Below, in pieces: positions 1-9,769 of a stretch of DNA of 20,484 nucleotides. Position numbers and translations under genes: made by a program. This DNA comes from JAZGAE01 sp036475545. Its GTDB lineage: Bacteria; Pseudomonadota; Alphaproteobacteria; DATDPM01. The first letter of the stretch is position 1; every line of letters starts with the position of its first letter. Below the pieces are notes generated by a model. It did no database searches. It was not told where the DNA came from and saw only the letters and a program-made list of their open reading frames with translations. The DNA lies in the NCBI GenBank assembly GCA_036475545.1, contig JAZGAE010000128.1, positions 1 to 20,484 of the forward strand, given 5' to 3'.

Positions 1-1196
1 GCCGCGGCGTCGCCAAGGGCGCAGATGGTGTGGCCCTCGATCTGGTGGGTGACCTCCTCCAGCATGTCGATCTCCTCGACCGCGGCGTCGCCGCTGGCGA
101 TGCGCTCCATCACCCGCCACAGCCAGCCGGAGCCCTCGCGGCAGGGGGTGCACTGGCCGCAGCTTTCGTCCTTGTAAAACTGCGAAAGCCGGGCGATGGC
201 CTTGATGATGTCCGTGGACTTGTCCATCACGATCACGGCTGCCGTGCCGAGGCCGGATTTGACCTCTTGGAGGCCATCGAAGTCCATGAGCACGTTGTCG
301 CAGATGGACTTTGGGATGAGCGGAACCGAGGAGCCCCCCGGGATCACCGCGAGAAGGTTGTTCCAGCCGCCCCGCACGCCGCCGGCGTGCCTTTCGATGA
401 GCTCCTTGAGGGGGATCCCCATCTCCTCCTCCACGTTGCACGGGTCGTTCACGTGGCCAGAGAGGCAGAAGATCTTGGTCCCGGCGTTGTTGGGCCTGCC
501 GAGTGAGGCGAACCACGACGCGCCCCGTCTCAGAATCTCGGGGATGGCCGCGATGGTCTCCACGTTGTTGACCGTGGTGGGGCACCCGTAAAGGCCGGTG
601 GCGGCCGGAAACGGGGGTTTGAGGCGCGGCTGGCCCTTCCTGCCCTCGAGACTTTCGAGGAGCGCCGTTTCTTCGCCGCAGATATAGGCCCCCGCGCCGC
701 GGTGGATGTAAATTTCGAAGTCCCACCCGGAGCCGCAGGCGTTGGGGCCGAGAAGCCCGGCCTCGCGGGCCTCATCGATCGCAGCCTGCAGGTGCCGGGC
801 CTCGGCGTGGAACTCGCCGCGGATGTAGATGTAGGCGGTGTGCGCGCCCATGGCGAAGGCGGCGATGAGGGCGCCTTCGAGGAGCTTGTGCGGCTCGTGC
901 CGCATGATGTCGCGGTCCTTGCAGGTGCCGGGTTCGCCCTCGTCGGCATTGACGATCAGGTAGTGGGGTCTGCCGTCGGGCTCCTTCGGCATGAAGGACC
1001 ACTTGAGCCCGGTAGGGAAACCGGCGCCGCCGCGCCCCCGCATGCCGGAGTCCTTGACCTGGTCGACGATCCACTCGCGGCCCTTGGCGAGCACGCCGTT
1101 CGTGCCGTCCCAATCGCCCCGCGCCCGCGCGCCCTTGAGCCCCCAGTCGTGAAGCCCGTACAGGTTCGTGAAGATGCGGTCCCGATCGCGCAGCAT
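1..1196 (-). CDS. nuoF: NADH-quinone oxidoreductase subunit F (partial, 3' end outside window)
   Basis: This is the peripheral-arm subunit of respiratory complex I that binds NADH and FMN and carries the N3 [4Fe-4S] cluster. The minus-strand frame from the ATG at 1196 is open to the window edge, giving 398 codons of a family usually about 420-445 residues, so only the C-terminus is missing. The FMN-site motif GRGGAGFPTG lies near residues 55-63, and the glycine-rich YICGEETALLESLEG stretch follows in mid-protein. The cluster cysteines are visible as SCGQCTPCR (C346, C349, C352) and a fourth in HTICALGD (C392). The start overlaps the nuoE stop by 1 nt (TGATG), which suggests translational coupling. 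All diagnostic residues are intact. NuoG and the membrane subunits presumably follow beyond position 1. Confidence 0.97.
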   Translation of the reverse strand, partial: MLRDRDRIFTNLYGLHDWGLKGARARGDWDGTNGVLAKGREWIVDQVKDSGMRGRGGAGFPTGLKWSFMPKEPDGRPHYLIVNADEGEPGTCKDRDIMRHEPHKLLEGALIAAFAMGAHTAYIYIRGEFHAEARHLQAAIDEAREAGLLGPNACGSGWDFEIYIHRGAGAYICGEETALLESLEGRKGQPRLKPPFPAATGLYGCPTTVNNVETIAAIPEILRRGASWFASLGRPNNAGTKIFCLSGHVNDPCNVEEEMGIPLKELIERHAGGVRGGWNNLLAVIPGGSSVPLIPKSICDNVLMDFDGLQEVKSGLGTAAVIVMDKSTDIIKAIARLSQFYKDESCGQCTPCREGSGWLWRVMERIASGDAAVEEIDMLEEVTHQIEGHTICALGDAA

Positions 1197-1828
1197 CACG
1201 ACCCTCCGGACGGTTGCGGGACTTCGGTGAGGGTCGTGAGCCCGCCCGCCGGCTCCGACGCCGTGCGGCCGCTCTGGGGCCCGGGCGTGACGGCCCCACC
1301 GGCCTTCAGCTTGTCGAGCAGCCGCTCGAGGGATTCGGGATCGAGATCCTCGTAGTAGTCCTCGTCGATCTTGACCACCGGCGCGTTGACGCAGGCGCCC
1401 AGGCACTCGACCTCGGTGAGGGTGTACTCGCCGTCCGCGGTCGTCTCGCCGCAGGCGACGCCGAGGACCTTCTGACAGGTGCCGAGTACCCCGTCGCTGC
1501 CCCTCAGCCAACACGGGGTCGTGGTGCATACCTGGACCATGTGGCGCCCCACCGGGGCCAAGTGGAACATCCCGTAGAAAGTGGCGACCTCGTAAACGCG
1601 GATGCGGGGCATCTGCAGGAACTCGGCGACATGGTCCATGGCGGCCCGCGGCAGCCAGCCCCCCATCTGGCGCTGGGCGAGATCGAGAAGCGGCATAACC
1701 GCGCTGGCCTGATAGCCTTCCGGGTAGAGGGCGATGATCCCCTTGACGCGGTTTTCGTTCTCCTCGCTGAAGGAGAAGGCGTCCGGCTGGATCTCTTCCG
1801 GCGCGGGCGTATCGAACCGGTGGCTCAC
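1196..1828 (-). CDS. nuoE: NADH-quinone oxidoreductase subunit E
   Basis: This is the 24-kDa-type subunit of complex I, carrying the N1a [2Fe-2S] cluster next to NuoF. The 210-residue protein has the thioredoxin-like cluster motif CTTTPC (C101, C106) and CLGAC (C142, C146), with the conserved VYEVATFYGMF segment near residues 78-88. I chose the GTG at 1828 because it forms a GTGA overlap of 4 nt with the nuoD stop. The frame stays open further upstream, but that extension would lie within nuoD. The tail after about residue 175 is a low-complexity Gly/Pro/Ser-rich extension beyond the enterobacterial length of about 165. Longer NuoE proteins are usual in alphaproteobacteria and mitochondria. 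Confidence 0.96.
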   Translation of the reverse strand: MSHRFDTPAPEEIQPDAFSFSEENENRVKGIIALYPEGYQASAVMPLLDLAQRQMGGWLPRAAMDHVAEFLQMPRIRVYEVATFYGMFHLAPVGRHMVQVCTTTPCWLRGSDGVLGTCQKVLGVACGETTADGEYTLTEVECLGACVNAPVVKIDEDYYEDLDPESLERLLDKLKAGGAVTPGPQSGRTASEPAGGLTTLTEVPQPSGGS

Positions 1829-3003
1829 CGGTCGATCTCTCCGAAGACGACGTCCAGGCTGCCGATGATCGCGACCACGTCGGCAATCATGTGGCCCTTC
1901 GCCATGAACTCGAGGCCCTGCATGAACGGGAACCCCGGCGCCCGGATCTTGCAGCGATAGGGCCGGTTGGTCCCGTCCGAGACCAGATAGACGGCGAACT
2001 CGCCCTTGGGCGCCTCGACCGCCGCATAGGTTTCCCCCTCGGTGACGTGGTAGCCCTCGGTGTAGAGCTTGAAGTGGTGGATCAGCGCCTCCATGGAGCG
2101 CTTCATCTCGTCTCTCGGCGGCGGCGCCACCTTGTGGTTCTGGATCATGACCGGGCCGTCCGGCATTTGCTCGATCGCCTGCCTGATGATGTGCACGCTT
2201 TGGCGCATCTCCTCGATGCGCACCAGGTAGCGGTCGTAACAGTCGCCGACGCGCCCCACCGGAATGTCGAAGTCCATCTCCTCGTAGGCGTCGTAGGGCT
2301 GCGCCTTGCGAAGGTCCCAGGGAACGCCCGAGGCCCTGAGCACCGGGCCGGTGAACCCCCAATCCAGCGCCTGATCCGCGGTGACCGCGCCGATCTCCAC
2401 CGTGCGTTGCTTGAAGATGCGGTTTTCGGTGAGCAGGCCCTCGAGGTCGTCGATGAGCTTGGGAAAGCGTTCGGTGTACGCGAAGATGTCGTCGGCCAGC
2501 CCCGCCGGCATGTCCCGATAGACGCCGCCGGGGCGGAAGTAAGCGGCGTGCAAGCGCGCCCCGGAGACCCGCTCGTAGAACTCCATCAGGAACTCACGCT
2601 CTTCGAAGCACCACAGAAAGGGAGTCATGGCGCCGACGTCCAACGCGAAGGTGCATATGTTGAGAAGATGGTTGAGGATGCGCGTGATCTCGCTGAACAG
2701 CACGCGAATGTACTGGCCGCGAGGGGGCGCCTCGATCCCGAACAGCCTTTCGACCGCCAGCGCGAAGGCGTGCTCCTGACACATGGGCGAGACGTAATCG
2801 AGGCGGTCGAAATAGGGAATCGCCTGGAGGTAGGTCTTGTGCTCGATGAGCTTTTCCGTGCCGCGGTGAAGGAGCCCGATATGGGGATCGGCCCGTTCCA
2901 CCACCTCGCCATCGAGCTCCAGCACCAGCCTGAGCACGCCGTGGGCGGCCGGATGCTGGGGCCCGAAGTTCACGCTGTAGTTGGTGATCTGCCGTTCCGC
3001 CAT
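1825..3003 (-). CDS. nuoD: NADH-quinone oxidoreductase subunit D
   Basis: This is the 49-kDa subunit of complex I. It is related to the large subunit of [NiFe] hydrogenases and helps form the quinone-binding pocket with NuoB. The 392-residue protein shows NFGPQHPAAHGVLR near its start, then HIGLLHRGTEKLIE, DYVSPMCQEHAF and a C-terminal EAPKGEFAVYLVSDG region with RCKIRAPGF, all family signatures. The ATG at 3003 is preferred over an in-frame start at 3060. It places the family's usual N-terminus (MAERQITNYSVNFGPQHP) first and overlaps the nuoC stop by 1 nt (TGATG). The length matches alphaproteobacterial NuoD, and the protein is not fused to NuoC as it is in enterobacteria. Confidence 0.98.
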   Translation of the reverse strand: MAERQITNYSVNFGPQHPAAHGVLRLVLELDGEVVERADPHIGLLHRGTEKLIEHKTYLQAIPYFDRLDYVSPMCQEHAFALAVERLFGIEAPPRGQYIRVLFSEITRILNHLLNICTFALDVGAMTPFLWCFEEREFLMEFYERVSGARLHAAYFRPGGVYRDMPAGLADDIFAYTERFPKLIDDLEGLLTENRIFKQRTVEIGAVTADQALDWGFTGPVLRASGVPWDLRKAQPYDAYEEMDFDIPVGRVGDCYDRYLVRIEEMRQSVHIIRQAIEQMPDGPVMIQNHKVAPPPRDEMKRSMEALIHHFKLYTEGYHVTEGETYAAVEAPKGEFAVYLVSDGTNRPYRCKIRAPGFPFMQGLEFMAKGHMIADVVAIIGSLDVVFGEIDR

Positions 3004-3611
3004 CACTTCTGCTCCTGCGCCTTCTCGTCGCCCGGGAGGATGGAACTCATCCCTTCCCACGGACTCAGGAAATCGAAGTTGCGGAACTCTTGCGTCAGTT
3101 TCACCGGCTCGTAGACCACGCGCTTCTGCTCATCGTCGTAGCGCAACTCGACGTAGCCGGTCAGCGGAAAGTCCTTGCGCTGGGGATGCCCCTCGAAACC
3201 GTAGTCGGTGAGGATCCGCCGCAGGTCGGGATGGTCGGAAAAGTAGATGCCGTATAGGTCCCACGCCTCGCGCTCGTACCAGCCTGCCGAGCTGAAGACG
3301 CGCGTCACCGATGGCACCGGCGTGCCCTCGTCCACTGAAAGCTTGACCCGGACACGCTGGTTCTGGGTCAGGCTCAGCAGGTTGTACACCACCTCGAAGC
3401 GCCGCCCGCGATCTGGGTAGTCGACCCCGCAAAGGTCCACCAGCTGCTTGAACAAGCAATTGCTGTCGTCGCGCAGGAACGTGAGAACCTTGACGATGGA
3501 TTGCGGCATCGTGGTGATCACGAGCTCGCCGCGAGTGACCTCGGCACCGAGCACAGTTTCCGGCAAGGCCGCGACGATGTAATCGCCCAAGTCGCGAAGC
3601 GCGTCATCCAT
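3003..3611 (-). CDS. nuoC: NADH-quinone oxidoreductase subunit C
   Basis: This is the 30-kDa subunit of the hydrophilic arm of complex I, a structural partner of NuoD and NuoB without its own cofactor. The 202-residue protein carries the family signature in its C-terminal half: YEREAWDLYGIYF, HPDLRRILTDYGFEGHP, then RKDFPLTGYVELRYD. It ends in a short charged tail (EKAQEQK). It follows nuoB after a 24-nt gap and has no strong Shine-Dalgarno sequence, so ribosomes may arrive mainly from upstream nuoB. Its stop overlaps the nuoD start by 1 nt. Confidence 0.97.
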   Translation of the reverse strand: MDDALRDLGDYIVAALPETVLGAEVTRGELVITTMPQSIVKVLTFLRDDSNCLFKQLVDLCGVDYPDRGRRFEVVYNLLSLTQNQRVRVKLSVDEGTPVPSVTRVFSSAGWYEREAWDLYGIYFSDHPDLRRILTDYGFEGHPQRKDFPLTGYVELRYDDEQKRVVYEPVKLTQEFRNFDFLSPWEGMSSILPGDEKAQEQK

Positions 3612-3635
3612 TCGAGTTATCCGCGTGGCTCCAGA

Positions 3636-4193
3636 TCAGCGTGCGATCGTATTGGTGCGTCTAATCTTCTTCTGCAGCTGGAGAATGCCGTAAAGCAGGG
3701 CTTCGGCCGTCGGAGGACAGCCGGGCACGTAAATATCGACGGGAACGATCCGATCGCAGCCGCGGACAACGGAATAAGAGTAATGGTAATAGCCGCCGCC
3801 GTTCGCACATGAGCCCATGGAGATCACCCAGCGAGGCTCGGCCATCTGGTCGTAGACCTTGCGCAGCGCCGGGGCCATCTTGTTGGTAAGGGTCCCCGCC
3901 ACGATCATGACATCGGACTGGCGCGGACTCGGCCGGAACACTATCCCGAAGCGGTCGAGGTCGTACCGGCTGGCGCCGGTTTGCATCATCTCCACCGCGC
4001 AACAGGCAAGTCCGAAAGTCATCGGCCAGAGCGAGCCCGTACGCGCCCAATTAATCACCTTGTCGAGCTGGGCGACGACGAAGCCTTTGTCCTTGAGTTC
4101 GTCGGTGACGGTTCGGAGCAGCGCGTCCTGCGCGGGACCTTGGCGAAGGGGCACCCCAGGCTCGCTGGCCGGGACGGCGGCGTCTACTCCCAT
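3636..4193 (-). CDS. nuoB: NADH-quinone oxidoreductase subunit B
   Basis: This is the PSST-type subunit of complex I holding the terminal N2 [4Fe-4S] cluster that passes electrons to quinone. The four expected cysteine ligands are present in 185 residues: the tandem pair in GLACCAVEMM (C64, C65), GSCANGGG (C129) and VPGCPPTAEA (C159). I chose the ATG at 4193 because GGGAGG sits 6 nt upstream. An in-frame ATG at 4214 would add 7 residues but has no good ribosome binding site. The start lies 10 nt inside nuoA, indicating translational coupling. The first 25 residues or so are variable, as usual in this family. Confidence 0.97.
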   Translation of the reverse strand: MGVDAAVPASEPGVPLRQGPAQDALLRTVTDELKDKGFVVAQLDKVINWARTGSLWPMTFGLACCAVEMMQTGASRYDLDRFGIVFRPSPRQSDVMIVAGTLTNKMAPALRKVYDQMAEPRWVISMGSCANGGGYYHYSYSVVRGCDRIVPVDIYVPGCPPTAEALLYGILQLQKKIRRTNTIAR

Positions 4194-4549
4194 TCGAGCC
4201 CTCCCTTCTTCCATTCATAGACGAAGCCGACGGTGAGGATCGCCAGGAAGATCGTCATGGACCAGAACCCGAAAGCGCCGATTTCTCCCAAAGAGATGGC
4301 CCATGGAAACAAGAAAGCAACCTCAAGATCGAAGATGATGAACAGGATGGCCACCAGGTAGAAGCGGACGTCGAACTTGCCGCGGGTGTCCGAAAAAGCC
4401 TCGAATCCGCACTCATAGGCCGAGAGTTTCTCCGAGTCGGGTCGTTGGGGCGCCACTACGTAGGCGGCGAGCACCATGAGCACGGAAAGTCCCGCGGCGA
4501 TGGCCAGGAAGATCAGGATCGGGAGGTATTCACTCAGTAAAGTGTCCAT
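4184..4549 (-). CDS. nuoA: NADH-quinone oxidoreductase subunit A
   Basis: This is a small membrane subunit of complex I at the junction of peripheral and membrane arms. The 121-residue protein has three hydrophobic segments: a first starting at YLPILIFLAIAAG, a second FYLVAILFIIFDLEVAFLF and a third WSMTIFLAILTVGFVYEW. Between the first two is the conserved loop KLSAYECGFEAF that contains the family cysteine. Two starts are close together, ATG 4549 (MDTLLSEY) and ATG 4555 (MAMDTLLSEY). I use 4549 as the family-like start with a weak GGGATGG upstream. It is the first gene of the operon and has a 117-nt leader if the promoter at 4673-4701 is used. Confidence 0.96.
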   Translation of the reverse strand: MDTLLSEYLPILIFLAIAAGLSVLMVLAAYVVAPQRPDSEKLSAYECGFEAFSDTRGKFDVRFYLVAILFIIFDLEVAFLFPWAISLGEIGAFGFWSMTIFLAILTVGFVYEWKKGGLEWE

Positions 4550-4672
4550 TGCCATCCCAATGGGCTGGGGCGCCGAAGCACACACATGGCCGAAAGCCTC
4601 GCGGCGCGCAAGGCCATCAGAAGCGCGCCCTGTGCGACCCAATCGGCAAGGCCCATCGGCGAAGGCGGCATC

Positions 4673-4701
4673 ATTATATGGACTGGCTTAGGGCATGGAA
4701 A
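4673..4701 (-). promoter_or_regulatory. Putative sigma70-type promoter of the nuo operon
   Basis: On the minus strand, a perfect -10 hexamer TATAAT (4673-4678) lies 17 nt downstream of TTTCCA (4696-4701, 4 of 6 matches to TTGACA). It points at nuoA about 120 nt downstream, with no other gene between. Spacing and the exact -10 make it the best promoter candidate in the nuoA upstream gap. The start of transcription is inferred. Confidence 0.6.
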
Positions 4702-4867
4702 GCACCGATCAGCGGCCTTCGCTCGTTGTTTGAACGAACGCCCGGCCCGTGCGCGCGGCGGCTGGTCGATCGCGCACGGCGGGCGCATCCTCGACGTCTA
4801 CACCCCGCGCGGCTTCAAGCTCGCAAAGGCCGCGCAGGATAAGCGGAGGCGGCACAGACCCCGAACG

Positions 4868-4912
4868 AAAGTTTGAAAACCTCCGGCCGACTGCAGCCCC
4901 AAAGTTTGAAAA
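4868..4912. repeat. Short direct repeat (2 x 12 bp)
   Basis: AAAGTTTGAAAA occurs at 4868-4879 and again at 4901-4912, identical and with a start-to-start distance of 33 nt, close to three helical turns. Read on the minus strand, the copies follow the 3' end of tRNA-Asp directly as T-rich tracts (TTTTCAAACTTT). They could aid termination or processing after the tRNA, or bind a protein upstream of nuo. The function is not determined. Confidence 0.5.
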
Positions 4913-4913
4913 A

Positions 4914-4990
<77 letters not shown>

Positions 4991-5016
4991 GCAGCAGCCT
5001 CCTGACGAGGCGGCTT

Positions 5017-5046
5017 CATGTACTGCCCCCCCGATCCGGGTGTCAA
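5017..5046 (-). promoter_or_regulatory. Putative sigma70-type promoter of tRNA-Asp
   Basis: On the minus strand a perfect TTGACA (5041-5046) is followed after 18 nt by TACATG (5017-5022). The predicted start falls about 20 nt before the 5' end of the mature tRNA-Asp, a usual leader for a tRNA gene. The -10 is a weak match (3 of 6), but the -35 is exact. Confidence 0.55.
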
Positions 5047-5149
5047 GCACCGCTCTTGCCGGGAATCGCGCCTGCCCGGCGGCATTTCCAGACCATCGGG
5101 GACATCATGAATGGTTGCGCGGGGGCCCAAGGCGTAAACTCGGGAATCG

Positions 5150-5225
5150 TGGTGGGCGATGACGGATTCGAACCGCCGACCTTCTCGGTGTAAACGAGAC
5201 GCTCTACCACCTGAGCTAATCGCCC
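5150..5225 (-). tRNA. tRNA-Val (anticodon TAC)
   Basis: This is a 76-nt cloverleaf on the minus strand. The acceptor GGGCGAT pairs with ATCGCCC, followed by discriminator A and an encoded CCA. The anticodon stem TCTCG/CGAGA encloses TTTACAC, giving anticodon TAC, and the T-arm is GGCGG-TTCGAAT-CCGTC. It lies between hupB and tRNA-Asp. I found no clear promoter directly in front of it. Confidence 0.96.
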
Positions 5226-5326
5226 GGCCCGGTTCCTCGGCCCTGCGGGGCCATTACGGCTTGTCTAAACCGCGGGCGGCCGCGGCAGCGCGGTCTCGGC
5301 GAACGCGCCGTCCCGCAAAACGTAAT

Positions 5327-5356
5327 GACGCCGGCCGTCCCGCGACAGCCGGCGTC
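5327..5356. terminator. Strong hairpin, possible bidirectional terminator
   Basis: GACGCCGGC (5327-5335) and GCCGGCGTC (5348-5356) form a perfect 9-bp stem with a 12-nt loop. On the plus strand CGAAAAAT follows. On the minus strand ATTACGTTTT follows. It sits 40-69 nt past the hupB stop, behind a smaller hairpin with a T-tract, and so closes the lon-hupB block before tRNA-Val. Confidence 0.55.
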
Positions 5357-5358
5357 CG

Positions 5359-5382
5359 AAAAATCTGCTGGCTTGGACCAGC
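5359..5382 (-). terminator. Rho-independent terminator of hupB
   Basis: On the minus strand GCTGG-TCCAAG-CCAGC forms a 5-bp stem (5367-5382), followed after AGA by five T residues (5359-5363). It starts 13 nt past the hupB stop. The stem is short, but the T-run directly behind it and the stronger hairpin that follows support termination here. Confidence 0.6.
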
Positions 5383-5395
5383 TTCGCAGACCTGA

Positions 5396-5671
5396 TTACC
5401 TATTGACCGCGCTCTTCAGCGCCTTCCCGGCCTTGAACTTAGGCTGTTTGGACGCCGGAATGTGTATCCGTTCGCCGGTCCGTGGATTGCGGCCTTCCGA
5501 GGCCGCGCGACTGCTGACGCTAAAGGTCCCGAAGCCGACGAGCCGAACCTCACTATGGCTCTTGAGCGCATTGGTGATGGCCCCGAAAGTCGCCTCCACA
5601 GCCCTGGCCGCGTCCGCCTTAGACAGACCCGCGCTCGATGCTACCGACGCGACGAGATCGTTCTTGTTCAC
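5396..5671 (-). CDS. hupB: DNA-binding protein HU (HU-beta type)
   Basis: This is a small nucleoid-associated protein that binds and bends DNA as a dimer. The 91-residue product begins MNKNDLVASV and has the helical dimerisation half, then GFGTF (47-51) and the beta-arm with RNPRTGERI (61-69), whose proline intercalates in DNA. It ends FKAGKALKSAVNR, the typical HU end. The start codon is GTG at 5671, and the region upstream contains a G-rich run (AGAGGGGGGG) serving as ribosome binding site. Its position directly downstream of lon is conserved in many proteobacteria. It has its own candidate promoter (5744-5771) and terminators (5327-5382), so it is probably transcribed abundantly and apart from lon. 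Confidence 0.97.
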   Translation of the reverse strand: MNKNDLVASVASSAGLSKADAARAVEATFGAITNALKSHSEVRLVGFGTFSVSSRAASEGRNPRTGERIHIPASKQPKFKAGKALKSAVNR

Positions 5672-5743
5672 TATGAGCCCCCCCTCTTTTGGACAGGTAA
5701 GAGATAGCCGCCTGCCGACGTCACACCCTTGAATGCCGCGCAG

Positions 5744-5771
5744 TTTAAATCCTACCGCTCTGCCTCGTCAA
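5744..5771 (-). promoter_or_regulatory. Putative sigma70-type promoter of hupB
   Basis: On the minus strand TTGACG (5766-5771) precedes TTTAAA (5744-5749) by 16 nt, or TTAAAC by 17 nt. It lies between the lon stop and the hupB GTG, leaving a leader of roughly 65 nt. The -35 is a 5-of-6 match and the -10 is moderate. Confidence 0.5.
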
Positions 5772-5829
5772 TCGCGGAACAGACTTTTCCCAAGCTATCG
5801 TGGGCGTTTCGGACGGCCCCGGCCTGGTC

Positions 5830-8241
<2,412 letters not shown>

Positions 8242-8306
8242 CGTACCTCTTTGAATACCCAGATCCGCAGCGGAGTCCGCAGTCGGAGCAAAATTGCCTA
8301 TAATTT

Positions 8307-8334
8307 AGATGGCTTTTTCCCCAGGTGGTTCAAG
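8307..8334 (-). promoter_or_regulatory. Putative sigma32 (RpoH) heat-shock promoter of lon
   Basis: On the minus strand CTTGAA (8329-8334) is followed after exactly 14 nt by AGCCATCT (8307-8314). The E. coli-type sigma32 consensus is CTTGAA-N13-15-CCCCATNT, so the -35 matches fully and the -10 matches in its last six positions. It starts 12 nt beyond the clpX stop and ends about 65 nt before the lon ATG. Lon is a classical member of the sigma32 regulon. Confidence 0.65.
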
Positions 8335-8345
8335 GGCCCTGGAGA

Positions 8346-9611
8346 TCACGCGCTGGTCCCGACATCCTCCTGCCGGTCGGCGTAGATATAAAGCGGCGTG
8401 GAGGATCCCTCGACGACCTCGCGGTTGACCACGATTTCCTCGACGCCGCTGAGGCCGGGAAGCTCGAACATAGTCTCCAGCAGGATCCCCTCCATGATCG
8501 AGCGCAGGCCCCGCGCCCCAGTCTTGCGCCCGATGGCCCTCTTGGAGATGCTGCGGAGCGCCTCTTCGGCGAAGTCGAGGCGCACGCCCTCCATTTCGAA
8601 CAACCGCTGGTACTGCTTCACCAGCGCGTTCTTCGGCTTGGTCAGGATGTCGATGAGCGAGCCCTCGTCCAGGTCCTCGAGCGTGGCCACCACCGGCAGC
8701 CGCCCGATGAACTCTGGGATGAGGCCGAACTTCAGCAGGTCCTCCGGCTCCACGTCGCGCAGCACCTCTCCCGTCTGGCGGTCGTCCGGGTTCCTCACGT
8801 CGGCGCCGAAGCCGATGGACGAACCCCGGCCGCGCGCGGAGATGATCTTCTCCAGCCCGGAGAAGGCACCGCCGCAGATGAACAGGATGTTGGTGGTGTC
8901 CACCTGCAGGAACTCCTGCTGCGGGTGCTTGCGGCCGCCCTGGGGCGGGACGCTGGCGACGGTCCCTTCCATGATCTTGAGCAGAGCCTGCTGCACCCCT
9001 TCGCCCGAGACGTCGCGCGTGATCGAGGGGTTGTCCGACTTGCGCGAGATCTTGTCGACCTCGTCGATGTAAACGATGCCACGCTGCGCCCGCTCGACGT
9101 TGTAGTCAGCGCACTGCAGCAACTTGAGGATGATGTTCTCGACATCCTCCCCGACATAGCCGGCCTCGGTCAGCGTGGTGGCGTCCGCCATGGTAAAGGG
9201 GACGTCGATGATCCTAGCCAGCGTCTGGGCCAACAGCGTTTTGCCGCAGCCGGTGGGCCCGACCAGCAAAATGTTCGACTTCGCCAACTCCACGTCGCTG
9301 GTCTTCGAGCCGTGGCTGAGGCGCTTGTAATGGTTGTGGACCGCGACCGAGAGCACCCGCTTGGCATGATCCTGCCCGATCACGTAATCGTTCAGGACCT
9401 TGTAAATCTCGCGCGGGGTCGGCACCCCGTCGCGGGACTTCACCAGGGTGGTCTTGTGCTCTTCGCGGATGATGTCCATGCACAGTTCGACGCATTCATC
9501 GCAGATGAAGACCGTCGGGCCCGCGATGAGCTTGCGAACCTCGTGCTGGCTCTTCCCGCAGAAAGAGCAGTAGAGCGTGTTTTTCGGATCGCTGCCGCTG
9601 GACTTGTTCAT
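8346..9611 (-). CDS. clpX: ATP-dependent Clp protease ATP-binding subunit ClpX
   Basis: This is the AAA+ unfoldase that recognises substrates and feeds them to ClpP. In alphaproteobacteria its known substrates include the cell-cycle regulator CtrA. The 421-residue protein has the N-terminal zinc-binding domain (C15, C18, C37, C40) and Walker A GPTGCGKT (118-125). It also has the GYVGED pore loop (151-156), Walker B IVYIDEVDK (179-187) and the RKH pore element (227-229). The sensor/C-terminal region ends with a GARGLRSIMEGILLETMFELPG segment very like alphaproteobacterial ClpX. A GGAG ribosome binding site precedes ATG 9611. It is separated from clpP by 214 nt, so a promoter of its own is possible, but I could not identify one with confidence. 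Confidence 0.98.
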   Translation of the reverse strand: MNKSSGSDPKNTLYCSFCGKSQHEVRKLIAGPTVFICDECVELCMDIIREEHKTTLVKSRDGVPTPREIYKVLNDYVIGQDHAKRVLSVAVHNHYKRLSHGSKTSDVELAKSNILLVGPTGCGKTLLAQTLARIIDVPFTMADATTLTEAGYVGEDVENIILKLLQCADYNVERAQRGIVYIDEVDKISRKSDNPSITRDVSGEGVQQALLKIMEGTVASVPPQGGRKHPQQEFLQVDTTNILFICGGAFSGLEKIISARGRGSSIGFGADVRNPDDRQTGEVLRDVEPEDLLKFGLIPEFIGRLPVVATLEDLDEGSLIDILTKPKNALVKQYQRLFEMEGVRLDFAEEALRSISKRAIGRKTGARGLRSIMEGILLETMFELPGLSGVEEIVVNREVVEGSSTPLYIYADRQEDVGTSA

Positions 9612-9748
9612 GCCTTCTCCGTCACCTGGCGCGGCCTCGCCGGAATACCCCTCGGTATCCAGTTAACCAGACCTACCGCCCCTGTACAACGCGAAATGCA
9701 CCGCGGCAAAATGGTGAACCGGACGCCTGCGCTCCCATTTTCGGTTCA

Positions 9749-9769
9749 TGCCAAATCGATGTCTTGGCA
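9749..9769. promoter_or_regulatory. Inverted repeat upstream of clpX
   Basis: TGCCAA (9749-9754) and TTGGCA (9764-9769) form a perfect 6-bp inverted repeat with a 9-nt spacer, 138-158 nt upstream of the clpX start in the clpP-clpX gap. The dimensions fit a dimeric repressor operator, but no regulator can be named and it may be chance. Confidence 0.35.

Larger units (their letters stand above)
4556..4913. other. Intergenic region between tRNA-Asp and nuoA
   Basis: This stretch of about 358 nt has no convincing gene. It holds the candidate nuo promoter at 4673-4701. Just downstream of tRNA-Asp it holds two copies of the 12-mer AAAGTTTGAAAA (plus strand 4868-4879 and 4901-4912), 33 nt apart. 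Open frames crossing it look like GC-rich noise, without family resemblance or good ribosome binding sites. Confidence 0.6.

Noticed and set aside
1829..2362. N-terminal extension of nuoE upstream of 1828
   Set aside because: The same frame stays open inside nuoD, but the residues look like noise and the GTG at 1828 overlaps the nuoD stop in the usual way.
1891..3114. Plus-strand open frame opposite nuoD (407 codons)
   Set aside because: Antisense shadow. NuoD on the minus strand carries all family motifs.
9745..9760. TTGGCATG on the minus strand as a sigma54 -24 element before clpX
   Set aside because: There is no TTGC-like -12 element at the required spacing.
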